Positions 1 to 12,000 of a stretch of DNA of 64,000 nt are shown here, piece by piece (positions within the stretch are counted from its first letter, which is position 1; every line of letters begins with the position of its first letter). Origin of the DNA: Glandiceps talaboti (Eukaryota > Hemichordata > Enteropneusta > Spengelidae); the NCBI RefSeq assembly GCF_964340395.1, contig NC_135559.1, positions 20,830,611 through 20,894,610 on the forward strand. Direction: 5' to 3'. The notes beneath the pieces were generated by a model. That model saw only the letters and a program-made list of their open reading frames with translations, did not search any database and was not told the origin of the DNA. A program made the position numbers and the translations under genes.

Positions 1-1990
1 AGTCTAATGTATAGATAGTTTTCAGTTTGTAATATTAACCAGTCTAATGTATAGACAGTTTTCAGTTTGTAAAATGAACCAGTCTAATGTATAGGCAGTT
101 TTCAGTTTGTAAAATGAACCAGTCTAATGTATAGGCAGTTTTCAGTTTGTAATATTAACCAGTCTAATGTGTAGACAGTTTTCAGTTTATAATATTAACC
201 AGTCTAATGTATAGATAGTTTTCAGTTTGTAATATTAACCAGTCTAATGGATAGACAGTTTTCAGTTTGTAATATTAACCAGTCTAATGTTTAGACAGTT
301 TTCAGTTTGTAATATTAACCAGTCTAATGTATAGACAGTTTTCAGTTTGTAATATTAACCAGTCTAATGTTTAGACAGTTTTCAGTTTGTAATATTAACC
401 AGTCTAATGTATAGATAGTTTTCAGTTTGTAATATTAACCAGTCTAATGTATAGACAGTTTTCAGTTTGTAATATTAACCTTTCTAATGTATAGACAGTT
501 TTCAGTTTGTAATATTAACCAGTCTAATGTATAGACAGTTTTCAGTTTGTAATATTAACCAGTCTAATGTTTAGACAGTTTTCAGTTTGTAATATTAACC
601 AGTCTTATGTATTGGCAGTTTTCAGTTTGTAATATTAACCAGTCTAATGTATAGACAGTTTTCAGTTTGTAATATTAACCAGTCTAATGTATAGACAGTT
701 TTCAGTTTGTAATATTAACCAGTCTAATGTATAGACAGTTTTCAGTTTGTAATATTAACCAGTCTAATGTATAGACAGTTTTCAGTTTGTAATATTAACC
801 AGTCTAATGTATAGACAGTTTTCAGTTTGTAATATTAACCAGTCTTATGTATAGACAGTTTATAGTTTGTAAAATTAACCATTCTAATGTATAGACAGTT
901 TTCAGTTTGAAATATTTACCATTCTAATGTATAGGCAGTTTTCAGTTTGTAATATTAACCAGTCTTATGTATTGGCAGTTTTCAGTTTGTAATATTAACC
1001 AGTCTTATGTATTGGCAGTTTTCAGTTTGTAATATTAACCAGTTTAATGTTTAGACAGTTTTCAGTTTGTAATATTAACCAGTCTAATGTATTGGCAGTT
1101 TTCAGTTTGTAATATTAACCAGTCTTATGTATTGGCAGTTTTCAGTTTGTAATATTAACCAGTTTAATGTTTAGACAGTTTTCAGTTTGTAATATTAACC
1201 AGTCTAATGTATTGGCAGTTTTCAGTTTGTAATATTAACCAGTTTAATGTTTAGACAGTTTTCAGTTTGTAATATTAACCAGTCTTATGTATTGGCAGTT
1301 TTCAGTTTGTAATATTAACCAGTCTTATGTATTGGCAGTTTTCAGTTTGTAATATTAACCAGTTTAATGTTTAGACAGTTTTCAGTTTGTAATATTAACC
1401 AGTCTAATGTTTAGACAGTTTTCAGTTTGTAATATTAACCAGTCTTATGTATTGGCAGTTTTCAGTTTGTAATATTAACCAGTCTAATGTATAGACAGTT
1501 TTCAGTTTGTAATATTAACCAGTCTAATGTATAGACAGTTTTCAGTTTGTAATATTAACCAGTCTAATGTATAGACAGTTTTCAGTTTGTAATATTAACC
1601 AGTCTAATGTATAGACAGTTTTCAGTTTGTAATATTAACCAGTCTAATGTATAGACAGTTTTCAGTTTGTAATATTAACCAGTCTTATGTATAGACAGTT
1701 TATAGTTTGTAAAATTAACCATTCTAATGTATAGACAGTTTTCAGTTTGAAATATTTACCATTCTAATGTATAGGCAGTTTTCAGTTTGTAATATTAACC
1801 AGTCTTATGTATTGGCAGTTTTCAGTTTGTAATATTAACCAGTCTAATGTATAGACAGTTTATAGTTTGTAATATAAACCAGTCTAATGTATAGACAGTT
1901 TATAGTTTGTAATATAAACCAGTCTAATGTATAGACAGTTTATAGTTTGTAATATTAACCAGTCTAATGTATTGGCAGTTTTCAGTTTGT
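1..1990. repeat. 40-bp minisatellite array, about 49.75 copies, running off the left edge
   Basis: A 40-bp unit starting AGTCTAATGTATAGACAG repeats without interruption from base 1; the last unit (1961-1990) is partial. Variants include ATTGGCAG, TTAGACAG, TATAGTTTG and AGTTTAATG. The array begins 26 bp past the DDB2 stop codon (minus strand), so any normal-length DDB2 3' UTR must lie inside it. A block of eleven units (561-1000) is repeated identically at 1401-1840. The true left end is outside the window. Confidence 0.97.
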
Positions 1991-2016
1991 AAGCTAAATA
2001 TAACTAAGCTATAAAT

Positions 2017-2216
2017 CTAGCATCTCTGTTGAAGCTTGGCAGCAATTTTAGCTTTCATAGCGGGATCCATTAGATTGTTTGTCTTCCTAGGACGTCGTTG
2101 TCTTGGCTGTGACTGCTTTGATTTTGGATCAATTCCTTGTGCTTTCATTTGTTCCATCAATTCTTTTTGCTTCAGTTCAATATCTGTATCTTCATGCCAG
2201 ATGAGGACATTGTAAC
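2017..2216 (-). CDS. DDB2: DDB2 exon 10, last coding exon with extended C-terminus
   Basis: Acceptor TGCCAAG (weak tract). The first two bases complete glycine, giving [12 protein letters not shown] as in human GYHILIW. About 50 further residues rich in K, Q and R follow (QPRQRRPRK), ending KLQQRC and TAG at 2019-2017. Human DDB2 stops shortly after ILIW, so this tail is extra. The 40-bp minisatellite starts 26 bp past the stop. Confidence 0.9.
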
Positions 2217-5200
2217 CTTGGCAACAAGAGCAACATGTATATGTAAACAAGATAGTAATAATTTGTAATGCCTTGCATTAAATGTACCATTACTCTATTA
2301 AAACGACTGCCATGACAAACCATAGACCCTCCACCCACGTAGGTGAAGGGTCTATGGACAAATACATGATTATCTAATGTCCTTGTAAAAAAAACTCCGT
2401 AAATTCAGAATATCAGTAGCACCATCTATACATAGGACGTCCTACATTAGGCAGTTCTGAGTCCTACTTGAGGTAGGATAGGTTTGTGTGTACCTGACCC
2501 TATCCTGACCCACTCATGAAAATATACATTATGACGTAATGAAACTTTGTTTACGTTATTTTGACCCACTTTTTTCCATTTTATGGAAATGATGTACCCT
2601 TAATGTGAGTATATGTTTGTTTACTTTGACATGACCCATTTGTACTAGTACTTCTAATCTGGGTGTATTTGTATTTAACAACATCACTCACTCTATGTAG
2701 CGGTACACAATACAACATTATCCAGAAAGAGAAGATAATTGGCTAAATGCTAGACTTTCTCCCCAGTCCTCGGGAGCATCGTTATTTGGTGTTTTGTATG
2801 TACCAATATCTACCATATAATTGTACTAGAATATCCTTGTACTGTGGGCCCTCATTGACTGCATAGGGATAATCATTTGTTGATGTTTTACTGGGATGCG
2901 CTATGTTATTGCGACACCCCGAGGACTGTTAACACTTGTTCAAATTTAGCCTGATGACGGCAAAGTCGATTGGTTTTTGAAAGCCCGCCCAAATGACTAA
3001 ACATAAAGTCCATTGGTTGAAACGATTGATGCTTTAGTTGAAATTAGATAACAGTTTGAACTTTTTACAACAACACATGGCCCTACTGTGTTCTTAATTG
3101 AATTAAATTCCATACATTCCAAGTAGGGTATCTTTGCTGTGGGCTATTGCATCATGGGAGTCAGCAAAAATAATGTATCATGGTTGCATAATGAATATTC
3201 ATGACTCCTGAGTGCTTATTTCCATTAATGTAAAACATATATCATGAATATTCATTGCACTATGAATACATTATTTCTGCTGACTCCCATCATGTAATAG
3301 CCCATAGCAAAGATACCCTATAAATGCACAAAATCAACTTGATGCTTCTCTGAAATCGCAAGTAATCGTAGATGATATAAAATCATGAAATGATTTTCCA
3401 GAACCCATAGTTTATGAAAATGTCTATATTTCCAGAAGTGGTGTCTCCCTTCAAACAAGTAATACAATAACAGCTATGATTATGATCAATAATACTGACA
3501 ATTACTTATAATAACTATAATATAATAACAATAATATACGCTATTATTGCAAATCAAAATCGGAAATTGAGATATGATCCCAGTGACCAGTTCCGTAGTG
3601 TTTAAGCAGGGGGGGAAACCAGAGTACCTTGGGAAGACCTGTATTGTTCAGTAGGGGGTCAAACCGATCATTGCCCTTCTTACATATAGTACCCTGGGAA
3701 GACCTGTATTGCTGAATTAAGTCAAACAGAGCATCACCCTTCTTACATACAGTACCCTGGGAAGACCTGTATTGTTCAATTAAGTCAAACAGAGCATCAC
3801 CCTTCTTACATACAGTACCCTGGGAAGACCTGTATTGCTGAATTAAGTCAAACAGAGCATCACCCTTCTTACATACAGTACCCTGGGAAGACCTGTATTG
3901 CTGAATTAAGTCAAACAGAGTATCACCCTTCTTACATACAGTACCCTGGGAAGACCTGTACTGCTGAATTAAGTCAAACAGAGCATCACCCTTCTTACAT
4001 ACAGTACCCTGGGAAGACCTGTACTGCTGAATTAAGTCAAACAGAGCATCACCCTTCTTACATACAGTACCCTGGGAAGACCTGTACTGCTGAATTAAGT
4101 CAAACAGAGCATCACCCTTCTTACATACAGTACCCTGTGAAGACCTGTACTGCTGAATTAAGTCAAACAGAGCATCACCCTTCTTACATACAGTACCCTG
4201 GGAAGACCTGTACTGCTGAATTAAGTCAAACAGAGCATCACCCTTCTTACATACAGTACCCTGGGAAGACCTGTACTGCTGAATTAAGTCAAACAGAGCA
4301 TCACCCTTCTTACATACAGTACCCTGGGAAGACCTGTACTGCTCAATTAAGTCAAACAGAGCATCACCCTTCTTACATACAGTACCCTGGGAAGACCTGT
4401 ACTGCTCAATTAAGTCAAACAGAGCATCACCCTTCTTACATACAGTACCCTGTGAAGACCTGTACTGCTGAATTAAGTCAAACAGAGTATCACACTTCTT
4501 ACATACAGTACCCTGTGAAGACCTGTACTGCTCAATTAAGTCAAACAGAGTATCACCCTTCTTACATACAGTACCCTGTGAAGACCTGTACTGCTGAATT
4601 AAGTCAAACAGAGTATCACACTTCTTACATACAGTACCCTGTGAAGACCTGTACTGCTGAATTAAGTCAAACAGAGCATCACCCTTCTTACATACAGTAC
4701 CCTGGGAAGACCTGTACTGCTGAATTAAGTCAAACAGAGCATCACCCTTCTTACATACAGTACCCTGGGAAGACCTGTATTGCTGAATTAAGTCAAACAG
4801 AGTATCACCCTTCTTACATACAGTACCCTGGGAAGACCTGTATTGCTGAATTAAGTCAAACAGAGCATCACCCTTCTTACATACAGATGTGGCTACAAGT
4901 AACAGTGTCTTAAGTGATTAATCTAATAGACTATTCTTTATGAATGTTTTCAATCATCCATGTATAAAGTTAAATAATGGAGTAACTGGACACAAGCTGA
5001 GTAGATTTGTTTTTTGGACATACATGTATATTTTGCTGCATATTCAAAGGGTATTTCCAGTTTTCTACTTACTTAATCATCACTTGCAATTAACTGAACT
5101 CAAACCTCGTATTAAAATATTACTTATAAATGATCTGATGATGTAATTTATTGTATGTATAAAAACAGCGCTAATAGCATTGTAGCACAACTGTAGTTTT

Positions 5201-6016
5201 GGAGTTTATGGGTTTTTTAAACCAACAAGTCATTGAGAATGACATAGTCCCTGCTATGATTGGGTTTTAAGGAATTATCACTACTCTGATCATGCAACAA
5301 CACTTGTGAACCTAAATCAAACAGACTTAGATATGTTGTGTCTGCTCGTTGGACATGGAACATGCCTACAACAATAAAGGATGGGTCGGGTATTGGGGAT
5401 CGTATCACGACGAAAATGGATATGCACATGTATGTTATAGAACACTATCCTAATACCAATTTTAAATGAGATCTGTTCAAGCATGTCTGAGTTATGGCTT
5501 TGGACATAGAAAAATCGCAAACAAAATGGCTGCCAGGCAGCCATATTGGATCGTATCACAATGAAAATGGATAGGCACATGTATGTCATAGAACACTGTC
5601 CTAATACTAACTTTGAATGAGATATGTTCAAGCACGTCTGAGTTATGGCGTTGGACATGGAAAATTCACAAACAAAATGGCTGCTAGGCGGCCATATTGG
5701 ATCGTATCATGAAACAAATTGATATGCATATGTATGCCATTGTATGTTGCCCCTGTACCAAGTTTGAAAAAAATCGGTCCAGGCATCTCCAAGAAACGGC
5801 TGCGGACGGACGGATGGATGCACGGACGCACGGACGCACAGAACCCAATCCATAAGTCCCCGTCCCGGCGGGGACTAAAAATCCCTTTTTTTTACCTAAA
5901 TCACACACAGGTGGTAAGATCATTTTCACTTTGAACAATTCCCCAACTAGACACACAAGGTAATACACACACCAAATATCATGGCAATCAGTCTGGCAGT
6001 TTTTGATTTTAAGTTG

Positions 6017-6077
<61 letters not shown>

Positions 6078-9000
6078 AGACAGACACTTTGCCACACCTA
6101 TAGCACTACTAAACCTTATCAGTTCAGTTGTGTTAAAAAGGAAATCCTTACTATGCAATCAATTGTTCTAACACTGCCAGAAAACAATTGCAATGTCATA
6201 GAAACCATGCATCGATATTGATATTATACTAGTCTTAGAATAGTTTAATCAAGGTTTTATGTATTACAGGTATTCATTTGAGTAAAACACTTATAAACAA
6301 GGTTGTGCCTCTTAATTACAATCTATTATACTGGACTTACTGTTGTTTTGAATGGCAACAGTTTTATGTCCTATCCTGGATGCTCCTTCAGCCGACTAAT
6401 GATCTAATGACAGGTGGTTGTAGACACATGATTGTAGATTTATTATATGCATGATAATGAGAACGGTTGAGGAATTTAATATTATGATGTAGTCATTTCC
6501 CCTCCTTCCCCATTTAAAGCAACCAACTACCCATCGTGTGTCACCAACTACCCGCCATGTTGCACCAGCTACCTGTCATTAGATCATGACCAGTCTGCCT
6601 GAAGAAGTGTCCAGGATACGATGTGAAAGTGCTGTAACTCAAAACAACAGTAAGTCCACTATTAGACTAGTCTATTACTAAGTAAACACATTCCTACAAG
6701 TTCCTATATGGAAGTATCATTGGCAGTTGTAATGACTTGGCACACTAAAGTAAAAGTCTCTAAAATATACTCACCCATTGCAGATGCCAGTACATCACCC
6801 GTGTTGTTGAACTTATTCAGCTGCAAACAACAATGGATAAGGAGAATTTACATTTCGCAATTACTTCAATCTCATTAATGATTAAAACGGACACAAACAG
6901 TTCTTGTTTGCGCACAGTGGCAACCACAACACGTAAAACATATTCTTTGAAACTTAATGAAGTGTTGGGCAGATATGATAATGTAGATGTTATAGGGTCA
7001 GAGACCATGACTGAAACAGTTTAATGGAAAGCTTTTTGTATTTGTCTTTATGTTCATCAAGACAAAGAGATAGAGGTAAATGTGATGTCATTACAACAGA
7101 TTTCCTATGAACCCTTGCAGGACAAAGAGATAGAGGTAAATGTGATGTCATTACAACAGGTTTCCTATAAACCTTTGCAGGACAAAGAGATAGAGGTAAA
7201 TGTGATGTCATCACAACAGGTTTCCTATGAACCCTTGCAGAACAAAGAGATAGAGGTAAAAGTGATGTCATTACAACAGATTTCCTATGAACCCTTGCAG
7301 AACAAAGAGATAGAGTTAAATGTGATGTCATCACAACAGGTTTCCTATGAACCCTTGCAGAACAAAGAGATAGAGGTAAAAGTGATGTCATCACAACAGG
7401 TTTCCTATAAACCCTTGCAGAACAAAGAGATAGAGGTAAAAGTGATGTCATCACAACAGGTTTCCTATGAACCTTTGCAGGAATTAACCCATCATGGCTG
7501 AACACATGTTAAGTGCCAAAAATCCTATATAAGTTGATAGCAGTAATCAATACACAATCATGTACTAAAGGCAGAAATAAGTCTGACAGGATTTTTCCTT
7601 TAAGTTGATAGCAGTAATTTACAAGTGTACTAAAGACAGAAATAAGTCTGACTGGACTTTTCCTTTAAGTTGATAGCAGAAATCAATACAAGTGTACTAT
7701 AAAAGGTAGAAAGCCAGTTTATACTGGCTTTCAGAGAGCACCCCCCCCCCCCCCATCCCCACCTCAACCACCCCCTCTCAGACTATAATTAAACAAACAT
7801 CCATTAAATAGCTTATCATTATTGTACCAACTTGTTGAAACAATTATAGTTTTAGTTTGTGTCTGTCTTAGTAAACTGAGACATTGATACCAGAGTAATA
7901 AATGTTTTGATTAACTTGATTATCAAACATAAGCAGAGTCTGTGTCATCTTAGATTTAGTAACTAAACTTTGAATTGAATTGAATAAACATGTACATAGA
8001 CTTAACTTACAGATATTAACCCTGGTGCCTTTGGATCCTGGATCTGACAGACCACTTCTCCACTATTAGCATCAAATATGTCAACTGTCCTTGCTTCTTT
8101 TTCTGCTGATCCCGGAAAATTGGGATCAGGATATCTTCCAACCACCACTAGGTCACATATAGGATGCCAGGAAGCCTGGAAAACAATGGGAAAAGCTAAC
8201 TTAAATGAATGAATACTAAACAGTACTAGTTGGTTGATTGATGTACTTTGGGAATAGAGCAACTGAAACTGGTATGTACAAGTGGTTACTAGGCAACATG
8301 GTCAATTGGCAGCTTTTAAATTTTTGGAATAGAAAGATTAGTTTGTATTAGTTGAAAATAATACTTTTGACCAAATTCACCCCAAAATCTGCCAAAAAGT
8401 AGGAAATGACACATCAATTTGGGATGTACAAATCCAACCTAAGCAAATATCCACATCAAGTAGTGTAAGTAATCTCACCACCAATTTCACTGACGTCAAA
8501 AATATCATTTTTGATGAAAGACACCAAAAAATCTGTTGAAGATAAAACTTCCTTAGGGCTAATTGACAGAAAAACATTAGTTATGGTTTGGCCTTACATT
8601 TAAGGTCTAAAAACGATTGTGTGTTTCCAATTACGCTCAATTTTAGAATAGGTGGGGTAGGTAGATTTTGTTTTTTGTTATTTTTTTCATGTGTGAGTGT
8701 CTAGTTCAGGTAGTAATGTTTTCCATTGTTTTCCATATGGTTTCTGTGTTACAGATTAGAAGAACAGTTTTGTCACTTAACTTTCCACATCCACTATTTC
8801 TCACAAGACTTCATAATTTGTATTTATTTTTTCTCAGATACATAAAAAAAAGTTTAGGGTCAGCAGTGAAAAACTAGGTGGGGTCGGGTAACAGGAACCA
8901 ATCAATTATTTTAGGCCTAATAGGAATCACACCATTTTTGTAGGTCTTACTAGAACTATTTTACTTTCTTAAAATAGTTGTAATTTGGTATTAGAAATCT

Positions 9001-12000
9001 ACCTTAAACAGTCTATTATGTTATAATCAGTATTTGCACTGTTTGGCCTTTGACCTTATATAGCCTTACCTTTATTGGTGTAATGTGCTGGAAGAATCTG
9101 TGAGGGTGTAGGATTGTTTGTTTTACTCTACTCCAGTCAGGTGATTGGTAGATTCTGATTTCATTGTGTTGATCTGTAGTTATTAGTTTGTAACTGTCAG
9201 GACTGAAATATGCTGTGAAACAATAATAATAATAAAAGTTGTATTAACAGGAGTATATATATATATATATGTTTGACTTTCAATGGATATTGAAAATAAT
9301 GCTGTTCTGAAAACTGTCTGTAGCAAAATTTCATCACATAATGTTGTTTGTTTGATTGTTTGTTTGTTTGATTGTTACAATTTTCATTCTGTAAAGTTTT
9401 AAGTTAATGAGAACAGCAAACGTTACTGACAAGTGTCTTGAAAGATTCAAACTGCAAGGTATGAAATACAATACAGCACAATAAGGTCTGCTTGAATTAT
9501 TCCAAGAATTCACCTGAATTGATAAGTTTTTCACATTCCAAGAATTCAACTGAATTGATAAGTTTTTCACATTCCAAGAATTCAACTGAATTGATAAGTT
9601 TTTCACATTCCAAGAATTCAACTGAATTGATAAGTTTCTCACATTCCAAGAATTCACCTGAATTGATAGGTTTCTCACATTCCAAGAATTCACCAGAATT
9701 GATAGGTTTCTCACATTCCAAGAATTCACCTGAATTGATAGGTTTCTCACATTCCAAGAATTCACCAGAATTGATAGGTTTCTCACATTCCAAGAATTCA
9801 CCTGAATTGATAAGTTTCTCACATTCCAAGAATTCACCTGAATTGATAAGTTTTTCACATTCCAAGAATTCACCTGAATTGATAGGTTTCTCACATTCCA
9901 AGAATTCACCTGAATTGATAGGTTTCTCACATTCCAAGAATTCACCTGAATTGATAGGTTTCTCACATTCCAAGAATTCACCAGAATTGATAGGTTTCTC
10001 ACATTCCAAGAATTCACCTGAATTGATAAGTTTCTCACATTCCAAGAATTCACCTGAATTGATAAGTTTCTCACATTCCAAGAATTCACCTGAATTGATA
10101 AGTTTTTCACATTCCAAGAATTCACCTGAATTGATAAGTTTTTCACATTCCAAGAATTCAACTGAATTGATAAGTTTTTCACATTCCAAGAATTCACCTG
10201 AATTGATAAGTTTTTCACATTCCAAGAATTCACCTGAATTGATAAGTTTTTCACATTCCAAGAATTCACCTGAATTGATAAGTTTTTCACATTCCAAGAA
10301 TTCACCTGAATTGATAAGTTTCTCACATTCCAAGAATTCACCTGAATTGATAAGTTTCTCACATTCCAAGAATTCACCTGAATTGATAAGTTTCTCACAT
10401 TCCAAGAATTCACCTGAATTGATAAGTTTCTCACATTCCAAGAATTCACCTGAATTGATAAGTTTTTCACATTCCAAGAATTCACCTGAATTGATAAGTT
10501 TTTCACATTCCAAGAATTCACCTGAATTGATAAGTTTTTCACATTCCAAGAATTCAACTGAATTGATAAGTTTTTCACATTCCAAGAATTCACCTGAATT
10601 GATAGGTTTCTCACATTCCAAGAATTCACTCCTCACCTGAAGTGATAGGTTTCTCACATTCCAAGAATTCACTCCTTACCTGAATTGATAGGTTTCTCAC
10701 ATTCCATGAATTCACTCCTTACCTGAATTGATAGGTTTCTAACATTCCAAGAATTCACTCCTTACCTGAATTGATAGGTTTCTTACATTCCAAGAATTCA
10801 CTCCTTACCTGAATTGATGGGTTTCTCACATTCCAAGAATTCACTCCTTACCTGAATTGATGGGTTTCTCACATTCCAAGAATTCACTCCTTACCTGAAT
10901 TGATAGGTTTCTCACATTTCAAGAATTCACTCCTTACCTGAATTGATAGGTTTCTCACATTCCAAGAATTCACTCCTTACCTGAATTGATAGGTTTCTCA
11001 CATTCCAAGAATTCACTCCTTACCTGAATTGATAGGTTTCTCACATTCCAAGAATTCACTCCTTACCTGAATTGATAGGTTTCTCACATTCCAAGAATTC
11101 ACTCCTCACCTGAATTGATAGGTTTCTCACATTCCAAGAATTCACTCCTTACCTGAATTGATAGGTTTCTCACATTCCAAGAATTCACTCCTTACCTGAA
11201 TTGATAGGTTTCTCACATTCCAAGAATTCACTCCTTACCTGAATTGATAGGTTTCTCACATTCCAAGAATTCACTCCTTACCTGAATTGATAGGTTTCTC
11301 ACATTCCAAGAATTCACTCCTTACCTGAATTGATAGGTTTCTCACATTCCAAGAATTCACTCCTTACCTGAATTGATAGGTTTCTCACATTCCAAGAATT
11401 CACTCCTTACCTGAATTGATAGGTTTCTCACATTCCAAGAATTCACTCCTCACCTGAATTGATAGGTTTCTCACATTCCAAGAATTCACTCCTTACCTGA
11501 ATTGATAGGTTTCTCACATTCCAAGAATTCACTCCTTACCTGAATTGATAGGTTTCTCACATTCCAAGAATTCACTCCTTACCTGAATTGATAGGTTTCT
11601 CACATTCCAAGAATTCACTCCTTACCTGAATTGATAGGTTTCTCACATTCCAAGAATTCACTCCTTACCTGAATTGATAGGTTTCTCACATTCCAAGAAT
11701 TCACTCCTTACCTGAATTGATAGGTTTCTCACATTCCAAGAATTCACTCCTTACCTGAATTGATAGGTTTCTCACATTCCAAGAATTCACTCCTCACCTG
11801 AATTGATAGGTTTCTCACATTCCAAGAATTCACTCCTTACCTGAATTGATAGGTTTCTCATGTTCCAATACATGCAATGCACTTTGCCTGCCTTTCACCA
11901 TTCTGATATCCCATAATTTCACAGTTTTGTCCACTGATGATGTGACCATTAGCCAATCACATTGAGGGTTGAATTCTGTGTGTGTTACTTTCTGTTTGTG

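Noticed and set aside
1-1990. CRISPR-like regular spacing
   Set aside because: Units are contiguous with no unique spacers and the genome is eukaryotic; it is a minisatellite.
4137-4913. 258-codon repeat protein
   Set aside because: Open only because the minisatellite period (63 bp) is a multiple of three; no start context, no flanking coding sequence, and it lies in a DDB2 intron.
6598-6650. CTGAAGAAGT to GAAAGTGC as a fifth hammerhead
   Set aside because: The base after GAAA is G and neither stem I nor stem III pairs; it is simply the arm of the foldback element.
9334-10672. Three long open frames (382-431 codons) of perfect 12-residue repeats
   Set aside because: They come from a stop-free 36-bp minisatellite and exist in several frames on both strands. 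The sequence derives from a splice border, not a repeat protein.
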